Source: a virus
IMG/VR virus record: IMGVR_UViG_3300049596_000421
Location: 1-60,161 of that record
DNA length: 60,161 bases
Direction: 5' to 3' (one strand)
The position numbers and the translations under genes were made by a program. The notes beneath the pieces were generated by a model that was not told the origin of the DNA, did no database searches, and saw only the letters and a program-made list of their open reading frames with translations. How positions within the stretch are numbered: the first letter of the stretch is position 1; the number at the start of each line of letters is the position of its first letter. Of this stretch, positions 1 to 9,761 are shown piece after piece.

Positions 1-1
1 T

Positions 2-3000
2 AAAAAAGAATTGTTTGATGAGGCTCGTCGTATGACAAAAGATTTTAATATGGATGCGGTTTCATTTAAAATGAAAACATTCTATTATTCTCCGTTAACT
101 GAAGTATTAATTGATTGTTTTGCAACCGTCGCTATTAATAATTTTACTTTAAAAAATATGTTAAGGTTTAATGATTTAAGAGACTACACCTTTAATTGTA
201 CTCATATTGAAGATGGTGGTTATCACTTATCATTTTTTATGTCTCCGGAAGATATTAGAAAGAAGATTTTAAGTTTCTCACATACAGAATATAATTTACC
301 GGAATTTTCAGACTTAAATAAAATTAAACATAGAATGTTTACCGGTGTTGATATTTTTGAAAGACCTGAGTGTCCAACAATTCATTATCATAGTATTTCA
401 TCTGAATTTCCTATTGAATTTTATAGACACGAGATATTTTTTAAAAACACTTTTGACCGACTTTATTTAAAACCTGAAACCAAACGAAGAAGAAATGGTT
501 CGATGCAAATTCCTTTAGAAATTGAAAATCTACAACTTACGGTTAATAATCATCAACCTAAAATTATTGTTGAGATTGGAACCGCAAATGGAGGAACATT
601 GGCAAGATGGTTTGAAGTCCCATCATCAGAAATTGTTATTAGTATTGATTACCCAATTGGTATTCACGGAGGACAAGGATTTGAGGAAAGAACTTATGTT
701 ATTTCAGATGCTTTAGAACAGGCTAATTTAACAAACAAACAATTTTTCGCAATTAATGGAGATTCAAAACACCCTTATTTAGTTGAGAGATTACGAGAAA
801 TTTTAGATGGTAAAAAAGTAGATTTTCTTTTTATTGATGGTGACCATACATATGAAGGTGTTAAGGGAGATTTTGATTTGTACGAACAATTCTTAAATGA
901 AAATTCTATTGTTGGATTTCACGACATTATTGATAGTCAATTCCACTCTGAGAATAATTGTTTTGTTTCAACACTATGGTCAGAACTTAAACAAAAATAT
1001 GAAAGTGTTGAATTTATGTATCCCCAATTATTAGATGGAAATATTTTAGAATATTTTTATAATGCCGCCAATCACAAAGGAGGGTTTGCTGGAATAGGTT
1101 ATATAGAATACTCAAAAAAAAAAGATTTATCCAATAACATCTCATTAGTTGTTCCGATATATAACAATGTTGAAGAAACAATTATTAATGTTCAAACAAC
1201 CTTATCAACATCAAAACATATTGATGAGGTTATCTTATATTCAAATGGAACCGTAGAATCTGAAAATGACAAATTAAGATTGTTTTCAGAAACAAACCCA
1301 ATAATTAAATTGATTATTGTTGAGAAGGCGATTGGTTTTATCAAAGCGGTTAACGAATCATTTAAACTTTGTAAAAACGAATATATGCTTTGTTTAAATA
1401 GTGATGCGTCATTATATGATAATTGGGAGACACAATTACTTGATTTATGTCAAAATGAAAATAATGGGTTAGTTGGGCCTGTATTATGTGATGGGTTTAT
1501 ATTAGGTTGTTGTTTTATTGTTAAAAAATCTATTTTAAATAAAATAGGATTATTAAATGAAGGATATGGTTTAGGTTATTATGATGACAACGATATATCA
1601 AATAGAGTTAGTTCTAACGGATATGAATTAGGTTATAGTCAAATTAAATCCGGATATGATTGGGAGGACCAATTTGTTAATTTCCCAATTAATCATTCTC
1701 AAGGTAAGTCATTTAATTTAGTTGATAGTGATTTAATTACCGGTCAACAACGGACAAATAAATTAAAACTTGAAAAGTTCATTATCACAGAAAAAGTTGT
1801 TGTTTTAAAAAATTTAAGTTATGAAGATGTTAAATCATTATTAAATGAAGATGATGTTTTTATTATTGTCAATAAATCAGGTGATAATTTTGAAAAAATT
1901 AGATATGATGACGATATTGTTAGATTATCTCATATTTTTGAATGTACAAAAGAAATGGTTATTGAAGACATTGTTACTTCAACAACAAAAGGAAAAAAAG
2001 TTGAGTTTAGAACAATTAATAAACCAAAGTTTACTTGGTTAGCAAAATATGATGATTACGCATCGATGGGAATCCTATCTCAAAAGATTCTTGGAAATTT
2101 ACAAATTAGTGACGCTTCTTGTAAAGAAATTATTGGAGTCACCGAAACTAAAAATGAATTAATTCACGATTTAATTAAAAAACCAATCAATCACGATTTG
2201 GGTATTATGTTCGCATACCCTGATATGGTTGGTGAGTTAAAGGAATTTAAAACTAAAGTTATTTATACCGGAGTTGATACCACAGGTGGTTATAGTCGAT
2301 TTGTAGAAAAATCTAAAGAAATTGATTACATCCTAACCCCATCTAACCTATCAAAAGATAGAATGATTAAAATGGGTGTGACAAAACCAATTTTTGTGTT
2401 TCCTCACGGAATAGAAAAAAATGAATTCACATACAAACCAAGAGTAGTGAGTGATAAGTTTAAATTCTTATATGTTGGTGAATGTAGTGATAGAAAAGGT
2501 ATTTTCCACTTATTAAGAGCGTTTACTGAATTATATAAAAATAACCTCAATGTTGAATTACATTTAAAATCAAACACCGCAATGATATTCTATGGAGGTA
2601 ATGAAGTTCAAAAATATGTTGATGAAAATTCAAATATATTTTGGGATATATCCGATACCGGTCACGAAAAAACTTTAGAATTATATAATGAATGTCACGT
2701 CTATATTTACCCATCAAGAGCTGACACTTTTGGTATGACAGTATTAGAAGCGATGGGTTGTGGATTACCGGTCATTTCAACATCAGAACCAGGTTCAACT
2801 GAATTAGTTAGAGGGATGTATATCGATATACCGACTAATGAAGTTCCTGTAGTTGGACATCCTTGGATGACCGGAAATTGGGGTGAGCCAAGTTATCAAA
2901 TGTTAACACTTCTAATGAAGACTATACAGGAAAATTATAATGATTTTTCAAAACCTGAAAAATTAAAAGAAATTTCTGAATATGTTAATAAAAATTATTG

Positions 3001-3649
3001 TTGGGAAAAAATTACCGAAAATTTTGAGAATAATATATTACCTAATTTAGTAAAAGAAGTTAAAATTGTTACACTATTAACGTCATATAAAAGACCTCAC
3101 CATATTAAAAATATAATTAATTGTCTTAAAGATATTAGAGAAAATGGTTATAACAATGACATATATATTGTTGATAATACCAATGATGATTCAAAAGAAG
3201 AAGTTACAAAAGTAATCAATGACAATATTGACAACAAATTCACCTTATATTCCTCAAGTTTTAATTTAGGTCAACGAGGCGCTCTTCTTCAAATGTTAGA
3301 CGATATTAATATTGATGATTATGATTTTATACAATTTACCGACCAAGATAATTTATTATTAGAACCTTTAAGTACGTATTGTAATATTTTAAATGAAAAT
3401 CCGGACATATTTTTTGCAAGTGGGTATATGAGTAAAGAACACGGAGAACTTGGGTGGAGAAACACAAGGTTTGGTAATTTATGTGAAAAACGCTCATTAA
3501 GAGCGGGTCATATGTTTATGAGAGTAAGTGATTTAAAGAATATGTTACCAATTCATTTAGATAGTCAATACGGACAACCACATAATTCATCTTGGTACGC
3601 AGGGTTAGATTGGGAAGTTTCATATTGGAACCCAAAATCTCCGGCATAA
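2..3649 (+). CDS. Multi-domain glycosyltransferase/methyltransferase protein, 5'-truncated
   Basis: The reading frame is open to the window edge, so the true start lies upstream. Residues are numbered here from the TTG at position 11. About residues 1-155 resemble the C-terminal half of GT17 (beta-1,4-GlcNAc-transferase-like): GGYHLSFF, then an SFSHTEYN segment, then a D-L-x-x-I-K-x-R run. Residues 183-310 form a CmcI/cephalosporin-hydroxylase-like SAM methyltransferase (VEIGTANGG, FLFIDGDHTYEGV, GFHDI). Residues 376-570 are a GT2 domain (SLVVPIYNN, LCLNSDAS). Residues about 725-1012 are GT4 (FLYVGECSDRKG; ADTFGMTVLEAMGCGLPV near 904-921). Residues about 1017-1212 are a second GT2-like domain (TLLTSYKRPHH, FTDQDN). 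It heads the modification island and probably acts in the host cytoplasm on a glycan or glycoprotein. Individual family calls are good; the sugar, acceptor and order of reactions are unknown. Confidence 0.85.
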   Translation, partial: KKELFDEARRMTKDFNMDAVSFKMKTFYYSPLTEVLIDCFATVAINNFTLKNMLRFNDLRDYTFNCTHIEDGGYHLSFFMSPEDIRKKILSFSHTEYNLPEFSDLNKIKHRMFTGVDIFERPECPTIHYHSISSEFPIEFYRHEIFFKNTFDRLYLKPETKRRRNGSMQIPLEIENLQLTVNNHQPKIIVEIGTANGGTLARWFEVPSSEIVISIDYPIGIHGGQGFEERTYVISDALEQANLTNKQFFAINGDSKHPYLVERLREILDGKKVDFLFIDGDHTYEGVKGDFDLYEQFLNENSIVGFHDIIDSQFHSENNCFVSTLWSELKQKYESVEFMYPQLLDGNILEYFYNAANHKGGFAGIGYIEYSKKKDLSNNISLVVPIYNNVEETIINVQTTLSTSKHIDEVILYSNGTVESENDKLRLFSETNPIIKLIIVEKAIGFIKAVNESFKLCKNEYMLCLNSDASLYDNWETQLLDLCQNENNGLVGPVLCDGFILGCCFIVKKSILNKIGLLNEGYGLGYYDDNDISNRVSSNGYELGYSQIKSGYDWEDQFVNFPINHSQGKSFNLVDSDLITGQQRTNKLKLEKFIITEKVVVLKNLSYEDVKSLLNEDDVFIIVNKSGDNFEKIRYDDDIVRLSHIFECTKEMVIEDIVTSTTKGKKVEFRTINKPKFTWLAKYDDYASMGILSQKILGNLQISDASCKEIIGVTETKNELIHDLIKKPINHDLGIMFAYPDMVGELKEFKTKVIYTGVDTTGGYSRFVEKSKEIDYILTPSNLSKDRMIKMGVTKPIFVFPHGIEKNEFTYKPRVVSDKFKFLYVGECSDRKGIFHLLRAFTELYKNNLNVELHLKSNTAMIFYGGNEVQKYVDENSNIFWDISDTGHEKTLELYNECHVYIYPSRADTFGMTVLEAMGCGLPVISTSEPGSTELVRGMYIDIPTNEVPVVGHPWMTGNWGEPSYQMLTLLMKTIQENYNDFSKPEKLKEISEYVNKNYCWEKITENFENNILPNLVKEVKIVTLLTSYKRPHHIKNIINCLKDIRENGYNNDIYIVDNTNDDSKEEVTKVINDNIDNKFTLYSSSFNLGQRGALLQMLDDINIDDYDFIQFTDQDNLLLEPLSTYCNILNENPDIFFASGYMSKEHGELGWRNTRFGNLCEKRSLRAGHMFMRVSDLKNMLPIHLDSQYGQPHNSSWYAGLDWEVSYWNPKSPA

Positions 3650-3670
3650 TTAACAAACTATTTATACAAT

Positions 3671-3889
3671 ATGAACGAAATTAAATACCCAACAGAACTT
3701 ACTTATTTTATATCATATGATGATTATGAGACATTACCTCACTATGGTGAGGTAACGTCGGGTCAAATTATGAGAACACCAAAACCTAATATGTTTACAA
3801 CAACAATTCGTGAAGAATTTGTTCAGGAATTATTGAAATTTAAAGTTGACTATGATAAACCATCAACAAATGAGTTAACATTTAATTAA
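3671..3889 (+). CDS. Small hypothetical protein (72 aa)
   Basis: I do not recognise this 72-residue protein. It is rich in Tyr and Thr, has no membrane segment and no clear motif. It sits 21 nt after the large glycosyltransferase gene and 2 nt before the first Thr-Pro-linked adhesin, on the same strand, so it is probably co-expressed with the adhesin. Its start is preceded by a TATTTATA element (3659-3666) only 4 nt upstream, closer than elsewhere, so that match may be chance. The codon composition resembles its neighbours and supports a real gene. Confidence 0.55.
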   Translation: MNEIKYPTELTYFISYDDYETLPHYGEVTSGQIMRTPKPNMFTTTIREEFVQELLKFKVDYDKPSTNELTFN

Positions 3890-3891
3890 AA

Positions 3892-6800
3892 ATGCAGGTA
3901 ATTCAAATCACAAGTTTAACGGGGCACTCCCCTTATGATATTACAATTTGTGATGTTACCAACACGTATTGTTATTTAGGTATTTCAGGGGCTACATCGG
4001 CACCTTTAACAATTAATATCCCAACAGAACTTACTAATGTTCAAGAAGTGTTAGTTGTTATTACTGACTCTCTTGGTTGTTCAGAGATTCAATATCATTA
4101 TTGTGATGAACCAAAACCATCACAAACACCAACCACCACACCCACACCAAGTCCGACACCCCCTTTATGTAATTGTATATCATTTGAAAATACTTCAGGG
4201 GTAACATTAAATTATAGTTATACTAATTGTAACGGAGAATTTTTTAATGGAGATATCTATTCAGCAACAACATTATTTGTTTGTGGACATAATCCATCCG
4301 CAGATAGTGGTGTGATAATTAACATATCTTCAGATATTTGTATTGATAATGTGTGTCCGGGACCAACACCAACACCAACTACCACCCCAACACCAACTCC
4401 AACATTATTACCAATTGTTGGTTATTTTGAAGATAGTTGTGACCCACTAAATCAATTTACATTAGCGAATATCCCAATATCATTTAGTCCTTTATCAGGG
4501 GATTACTATATTGAGAGTGACGGGTTTGTTGGTTGTGCAACTTATGTTGTAAGCTCATCGACTAATTATATTTATTCATTTATTTCAATGGGGTCTCAAC
4601 CGAGTATCTACCATTGTCAGAAAGCCAATTTTATTTACCCTTGTCCAAGTAGTACGCCAACACCAACACCAACATCAACACCTTGTGTTGGTTGTAAGAA
4701 TTATATCTTATATGGAGGTTCAGGTAGAGGTGGTAACTCTACATTTCAATATATACCTTGTGGGGAAGTTTCATCAATTAATATTGATATCCCAAGAAGT
4801 GATTTTGGTACTGAGTTTAGTCAAAATATATGTGCCGAATGTAATAGTGTTTATAAATTAACCACTAGTGGGAGTTACGGTATTGTGGGGGCGTGTCCAA
4901 CACCAACACCGACACCAACATATACACCAACACCAACACCAACAACACCGGTTAAATATATCTTATTCCAAGTTCAATCTTGTTGTTCTAAAAAAATTAT
5001 AAAATACATAATGTTACCATCAACATTTTTACCTGGTACGGCAATTGTTAATTCATATGGTGAATGTTTGGAAATAATTGATAAATCTCGGGGAGATGCG
5101 TGGGTAACTGATTATTGGAATCATTTAACAACATATGTGGATTGTGAGTTATGTATTAAATATCAAACTTGTGACCCAATCACACCACCACCATTTATAT
5201 CCGTTTGGACGACAACATCTCCTAACGAAACTATTGTATTACCATATGAAACTTCAGGGTTTTATTATGGGACTATTGATTGGGGTGATGGAACTATTAC
5301 TACTAATGATTATGTTAATAGGTCACACATTTATGTAACACCAGGAACTTATACGATAACAATAACCGGAACATTAATTGGTTGGTGTTTTGGGTTATAT
5401 CCCTCAAGTGCATTAAACATTGTCGAGGTATTACAATGGGGTTGTTTGCAATTAGGAAATTCAGGTTTTAATTTTGTCAATTGTCAAAATTTAACATTAA
5501 ATAATGTTAGTGATGTTTTAAATTTATCAGAAACAAATAGTTTATACTCAACATTCTCCGATTGTAATAGTTTAACTACAATAAATAATGTTAATTCTTG
5601 GGATACATCAACGATAACCAATATGGTTGACACTTTTATTTATTGTTATAATTTTAATGATGACATCAGTAATTGGGATGTTAGTAATGTTACCGATTTT
5701 GGAGGTATGTTTAATAACGCCTGGTCATTTAATCAACCAATTGGTATTTGGGACACTTCTAGTGCTCTTAGTATGGTTAATATGTTCTTTTATTCATCAA
5801 ATTTTAATCAAGATATTGGAAATTGGGATGTGTCAAATGTGACTGATATGAACGATATGTTTAATAGTGGTGTTCAATTTAATAATGGAGGTTCCCCATC
5901 TATTAATAGTTGGTTAACATCTAATGTTACAAATATGTCGGGTATGTTTCTCTCAACCCCATTTAATCAACCAATTGATAGTTGGGATACATCAAGTGTT
6001 ACTTCTACGTCATTTATGTTTTTTAATACAACCCAATTTAATCAACCATTAAATTCTTGGGATGTAAGTAATGTTATAAATATGTCGTATATGTTTAACC
6101 AAGCAATATCCTTTAATCAACCTTTAAATTCTTGGAACGTCGGTAATGTTACTACTATGTCTAGTATGTTTAACGGAGCAAATGTATTTAATCAAGACAT
6201 TGGTAATTGGGATGTTAGTAGTGTAACTGATATGGTAGCGATGTTTAGGGATGCGTCATTATTTAATCAAGATATTGGTAGTTGGGATGTTAGTAGTGTC
6301 ACTAGTATGGGTTTAATGTTTCAAAGATTTAATACCTTAGTTAGTTCATTTAATAATGGTGGGTCCCCATCTATAAGTGCGTGGACACCATCATCAGTGA
6401 CAAGTATGTTTGGTATGTTTAACGGAGCAAATGTATTTAATCAAGACATTGGTAATTGGGATGTTAGTAATGTTATAACTTTTGGAGGTATGTTTTTAAC
6501 CGGTGGGATTTTTAATAATGGAGGTTCTCCGTCAATTAGTGGATGGACAATTAACACTTCAAGTAGTGTTAGTATGTATATTATGTTTGGTTTTGGAGCG
6601 TTTAATCAACCTATAGGTTCGTGGAATGTTTCAAAGGTTACTACTATGACTGAAATGTTTAGGGGAAATTTCTCGTTTAATCAAGATATAGGTGGATGGG
6701 ATGTTAGTAGTGTTACCGATTTTACTAATTTTATGCAGGGTAAAACATTTTCGGATTATTCAACAACAAATTTAGACGCAATATACAATGGGTGGAGTTC

Positions 6801-6930
6801 ATTACCTTCACTACAACCATTTATTAATATTAATTTTAACACAATTAAATATACCGCAGCTAGTTCAGCAGGGAAATCAATACTTCAAGGAGCACCAAAT
6901 AATTGGACAATTACCGATGGTGGTATATAA
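3892..6930 (+). CDS. Thr-Pro-linked Cys-bead adhesin with PKD-like and DUF285 (BspA-like) repeats
   Basis: This 1012-residue protein looks like a virion fibre/adhesin. An N-terminal Ig-like segment (1-72) precedes four Cys-rich beads at about 93-155, 174-251, 265-335 and 354-428, separated by Thr-Pro linkers (about 74-91, 156-173, 252-264, 336-353). A PKD-like domain follows (about 434-497; [10 protein letters not shown] and [13 protein letters not shown]). Residues about 505-1000 are tandem DUF285 repeats with the signature [10 protein letters not shown]-x-x-MF and FNQ(P/D)I, as in BspA-like and Mycoplasma surface proteins. No signal peptide or membrane segment is evident, which fits a virion protein rather than a secreted one. 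The DUF285 arrays suggest binding to a host surface ligand. Three of the bead types recur in the proteins at 15877 and 19591. Family calls are solid; the exact position on the virion is inferred. Confidence 0.85.
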   Translation: MQVIQITSLTGHSPYDITICDVTNTYCYLGISGATSAPLTINIPTELTNVQEVLVVITDSLGCSEIQYHYCDEPKPSQTPTTTPTPSPTPPLCNCISFENTSGVTLNYSYTNCNGEFFNGDIYSATTLFVCGHNPSADSGVIINISSDICIDNVCPGPTPTPTTTPTPTPTLLPIVGYFEDSCDPLNQFTLANIPISFSPLSGDYYIESDGFVGCATYVVSSSTNYIYSFISMGSQPSIYHCQKANFIYPCPSSTPTPTPTSTPCVGCKNYILYGGSGRGGNSTFQYIPCGEVSSINIDIPRSDFGTEFSQNICAECNSVYKLTTSGSYGIVGACPTPTPTPTYTPTPTPTTPVKYILFQVQSCCSKKIIKYIMLPSTFLPGTAIVNSYGECLEIIDKSRGDAWVTDYWNHLTTYVDCELCIKYQTCDPITPPPFISVWTTTSPNETIVLPYETSGFYYGTIDWGDGTITTNDYVNRSHIYVTPGTYTITITGTLIGWCFGLYPSSALNIVEVLQWGCLQLGNSGFNFVNCQNLTLNNVSDVLNLSETNSLYSTFSDCNSLTTINNVNSWDTSTITNMVDTFIYCYNFNDDISNWDVSNVTDFGGMFNNAWSFNQPIGIWDTSSALSMVNMFFYSSNFNQDIGNWDVSNVTDMNDMFNSGVQFNNGGSPSINSWLTSNVTNMSGMFLSTPFNQPIDSWDTSSVTSTSFMFFNTTQFNQPLNSWDVSNVINMSYMFNQAISFNQPLNSWNVGNVTTMSSMFNGANVFNQDIGNWDVSSVTDMVAMFRDASLFNQDIGSWDVSSVTSMGLMFQRFNTLVSSFNNGGSPSISAWTPSSVTSMFGMFNGANVFNQDIGNWDVSNVITFGGMFLTGGIFNNGGSPSISGWTINTSSSVSMYIMFGFGAFNQPIGSWNVSKVTTMTEMFRGNFSFNQDIGGWDVSSVTDFTNFMQGKTFSDYSTTNLDAIYNGWSSLPSLQPFININFNTIKYTAASSAGKSILQGAPNNWTITDGGI
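6164..6469 (+). repeat. 57-nt direct repeat pair within the DUF285 coding array
   Basis: The 57 nt at 6164-6220 are repeated exactly at 6413-6469, 249 bp apart. Each copy encodes the segment around [17 protein letters not shown]. Neighbouring DUF285 units match only at protein level, so this exact copy suggests a recent duplication or gene conversion within the array. Confidence 0.85.
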
Positions 6931-6942
6931 TTACTATTTATC

Positions 6943-6973
6943 TTTTTATAAAAAATATTATTTTTTATAAAAA
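6943..6973. repeat. Perfect all-A/T inverted repeat (15-bp arms)
   Basis: Positions 6943-6957 are the exact reverse complement of 6959-6973 around a single central T. It lies between the adhesin stop (6930) and the next ATG (6985). As RNA it could fold into a hairpin with a small loop, but no T-only tail follows, so it is not a textbook intrinsic terminator. Confidence 0.6.
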
Positions 6974-6984
6974 AAAGATATTAA

Positions 6985-8232
6985 ATGAAAATATTTGTCC
7001 AAATTGCGTCCTATCGTGACCCTCAACTTATCCCAACAATTAAAAATATGTTGGAGAATGCAAAAAAACCTAAAAATTTAGTAATCGGAATTTGTCGTCA
7101 ATACCATCCTGAGGATGGATTTGATGATTTATCTGAATATGCGAAAGATAAACGATTCAGAGTTGTTGATGTTCTATATACCGAATCTAAAGGTGTATGT
7201 TGGGCAAGAAATCAAGTACAACAATTATATAAAGGTGAGGAATATACCCTTCAAATCGATTCTCATATGAGATTTGAGAAGGATTGGGATGACACTCTAA
7301 TCAAAATGATTAAACAACTTCAAAAGAAAGGGTTTAAGAAACCTTTGTTAACAGGATACGTATCTTCATTTGACCCGGACAATGACCCGGCAGGTAGAGT
7401 TAAAGAGCCTTGGAGAATGGCTTTTGATAGATTCATTCCTGAAGGGGCGGTATTCTTTTTACCTGAAACAATCCCGGGATGGGAAACACTTACCGAACCG
7501 GTGACTTCACGATTTTATTCTGCCCATATGGCGTTTACCTTAGGACAATTTAGTCTTGAGGTTCAACACGACCCTGAATTTTATTTTCACGGAGAAGAAA
7601 TATCAATTGCTGTTAGAGCATTCACTCACGGATATGATTTATTCCACCCACATAAAACTGTAATTTGGCACGAATATACTCGTAAGGGTAGAACCAAACA
7701 ATGGGATGACGATAAAGAGTGGGGTAAGAAAAATGAATTATCACATAAGAAAAATCGTCAATTATTTGGTATGGACGGTGAAGAAGTTACTTTGGATTTT
7801 AGTTATTATGGTTTTGGAACCGAAAGAACTTTAAAAGATTATGAAATATATTCAGGACTTAAATTTTCAAATAGAGCTGTTCAACAACATACATTAGATA
7901 AAAAATATCCACCAAACCCTCAAATTTTTGAGACTGAGGAAGAATGGTTGGCAAGTTATGCAAGTATTTTCAAACATTGTATTGACATTGGATTTTCTCA
8001 AGTTCCTGAAAAAGATTATGAATTTTGGGTTGTTGCTTTCCACGATGAAAAAGACGAAACACTTTTTAGAAAAGATGCGGACATCAACGAGATTAATAAT
8101 ATGTTAAGAGACCCTGATGGGTATTGTAAAGTTTGGAGAGATTTCCAAACAACTCATAAACCAAAATACTGGGTTGTTTGGCCGTTTAGTAAGTCAAAAG
8201 GTTGGTGTGATAGGATAACGGGTAACTTATAA
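6985..8232 (+). CDS. GT60-like polypeptide GlcNAc-transferase (GlcNAc family)
   Basis: The N-terminus (IFVQIASYRDPQLIPTI) and the segment QIDSHMRFEKDWD match the GlcNAc/GT60 glycosyltransferase family, with the SH-x-R-F motif in place of a simple DXD. Further along are FHGEEISIAVRAFTHGYD and HEYTRKGRTKQWDDD, which fit the second half of the family domain. Characterised GT60 enzymes transfer GlcNAc from UDP-GlcNAc to hydroxyproline (Skp1) or to Thr of mucin-type polypeptides. At 415 residues it is full length, with about 80 extra C-terminal residues. It lies directly after a Thr-Pro-rich adhesin gene and 2 nt before the next gene. Family assignment is fairly strong; use of the phage fibres as acceptor is inference. 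Confidence 0.75.
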   Translation: MKIFVQIASYRDPQLIPTIKNMLENAKKPKNLVIGICRQYHPEDGFDDLSEYAKDKRFRVVDVLYTESKGVCWARNQVQQLYKGEEYTLQIDSHMRFEKDWDDTLIKMIKQLQKKGFKKPLLTGYVSSFDPDNDPAGRVKEPWRMAFDRFIPEGAVFFLPETIPGWETLTEPVTSRFYSAHMAFTLGQFSLEVQHDPEFYFHGEEISIAVRAFTHGYDLFHPHKTVIWHEYTRKGRTKQWDDDKEWGKKNELSHKKNRQLFGMDGEEVTLDFSYYGFGTERTLKDYEIYSGLKFSNRAVQQHTLDKKYPPNPQIFETEEEWLASYASIFKHCIDIGFSQVPEKDYEFWVVAFHDEKDETLFRKDADINEINNMLRDPDGYCKVWRDFQTTHKPKYWVVWPFSKSKGWCDRITGNL

Positions 8233-8234
8233 AA

Positions 8235-9083
8235 ATGGTTAAAATTTACGATGAATACGATTCATATTTAGAGGGAGGACATTTTTCATCACCAAGAAAA
8301 AATTTGGGGAATAAGTTGTTTATATATTCCGCTTGTAGAATAATTAGTGAGATATTAGGGTATGAATTAATATCTCCCGAAAATGCGTTAGTAAGAAGAG
8401 AAGACACCGAAAATGGGCGATATAAAGAAATTATATTCCCGTTTAAAGGGGTTAAAGGAAACATTGTGGATAACCCAATTAAAGTTATTCAAGATGGTGA
8501 CATCATACATTTAGGTAGTATTGAAAATTTAATACAATCTTACCCAAATCACGGATTTATAAATCAATCATATTTTTCAAAATATGATTACATTAAACCA
8601 TATAAAACTAAAGTTAAAGAATACTTTAAAAGTATTGTTAAAGATAAAAGGGTTGGTAATGATTTAGTGATTATGTTAAGGAGTAGTAATCACGACGGGA
8701 GTTTTGTTTTACCTGACAGTTATTACCTTAATATCATATCTCAAGAAACTTTTGATAATCTATATATTTCATTTGACCATATAAACAAACATCAATCGTT
8801 AATTAGTAAATTAGAAAAATATAACCCTAAATTAATTGATGGTGATATACTTAACGTTTTTTCAGAAATTACATCATTTAACACAATAATTGCGGCTCAA
8901 GGAACATTTTCTTTTTGGGCTTGTTTTCTATCTAACGCTAATAAAATATATTGGCCAATTACTAATGATGGTCCAAATTCCGGCAAAAACTCAGATAATC
9001 CGGTATTCAACTCATACGTTAATTTAACGGTTGATGATGAATCAAGATATGAATTAATAAACGTAACAGATATATACAAATGA
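8235..9083 (+). CDS. Putative fucosyltransferase-like glycosyltransferase
   Basis: A 282-residue protein with features reminiscent of alpha-1,2-fucosyltransferase-type GT-B enzymes: an N-terminal NLGNKLFIYSACRIISEILGY segment, then VIMLRSSNHDGS where the family has its H-x-R-x-x-D peptide, and a C-terminal segment TIIAAQGTFSFWACFLSN like the SSFSWWAAWL region. The match is by pattern only, and the fucosyl donor is not established. It starts 2 nt after the GT60-like gene and overlaps the next gene by 4 nt (ATGA), so it is translationally coupled in the glycosylation operon. Confidence 0.5.
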   Translation: MVKIYDEYDSYLEGGHFSSPRKNLGNKLFIYSACRIISEILGYELISPENALVRREDTENGRYKEIIFPFKGVKGNIVDNPIKVIQDGDIIHLGSIENLIQSYPNHGFINQSYFSKYDYIKPYKTKVKEYFKSIVKDKRVGNDLVIMLRSSNHDGSFVLPDSYYLNIISQETFDNLYISFDHINKHQSLISKLEKYNPKLIDGDILNVFSEITSFNTIIAAQGTFSFWACFLSNANKIYWPITNDGPNSGKNSDNPVFNSYVNLTVDDESRYELINVTDIYK

Positions 9084-9760
9084 TAAAAACAATAGCTTTT
9101 AGTCTTTTTGGTACCGAAATGAAGTATTACGTAGGTGCTGAAAAAAATGTTATAATTAATAAAGAATTATTACCAGATTGGACAACCGTAATTTATTACC
9201 ATCCTCAAAACATAATTGAAGGTTATGTCGAAAAACTAGCGTCATTAGGAGCAACAATGGTGGATGTGTCGAATATTAAATTAGGCAATAAAGAATCGAT
9301 TCATTTCCCATATTTTTGGAGATTCCTTTCGTTTTTACAAGACAGTCCCTCAATAGTTAGAGATTTAGATAGTAGAATTTCTGATAGAGAAGTGAAATAT
9401 ATTAGAAAATGGGAAGAAACAAATGAAGATTATTTTATAATAAGAGACCATCCGTGGCACGCACCCGTACCAAGTGGGTTATTTGGTATTAAGAAAAAAA
9501 TAGAAGAGTTTGAACAACACTTTATTGAATTTGTTAATATTGATGAATTACGTTGGGGTTCCGACCAAGAAATTTTGAGAATTTATATGGAAAATATTAG
9601 TGATGATAATGTGTTTTATTGTGGTTACGATATTCAAACCAATTATATACCTAGAGACGATAAAACCTTTTTTATTGGAATGCAACTAAATGAAAATGAT
9701 GAACCAACAGTCCCAAGTGGAGTGCAGTGTTTAAATTACCTAAACGAAATAAATTTATAA
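9080..9760 (+). CDS. Putative glycosyltransferase-like protein
   Basis: A 226-residue protein with an N-terminal Rossmann-like beginning (TIAFSLFGTEMKYY) and a central segment SPSIVRDLDSRISDREV followed by IIRDHPWHAPVPSGLFG. DLDSR has the placement of a DXD metal/nucleotide-sugar motif after a helix, as in small sugar transferases of capsule loci. It overlaps the preceding gene by 4 nt and is 1 nt from the next. I would call it a glycosyltransferase from context and motif; the family is not certain. Confidence 0.5.
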   Translation: MIKTIAFSLFGTEMKYYVGAEKNVIINKELLPDWTTVIYYHPQNIIEGYVEKLASLGATMVDVSNIKLGNKESIHFPYFWRFLSFLQDSPSIVRDLDSRISDREVKYIRKWEETNEDYFIIRDHPWHAPVPSGLFGIKKKIEEFEQHFIEFVNIDELRWGSDQEILRIYMENISDDNVFYCGYDIQTNYIPRDDKTFFIGMQLNENDEPTVPSGVQCLNYLNEINL

Positions 9761-9761
9761 A

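Noticed and set aside
3659-3666. TATTTATA element before the 72-residue gene as a promoter
   Set aside because: Only 4 nt from the ATG, unlike the 13-42 nt at the other sites, so coincidence in A/T-rich sequence is likely.
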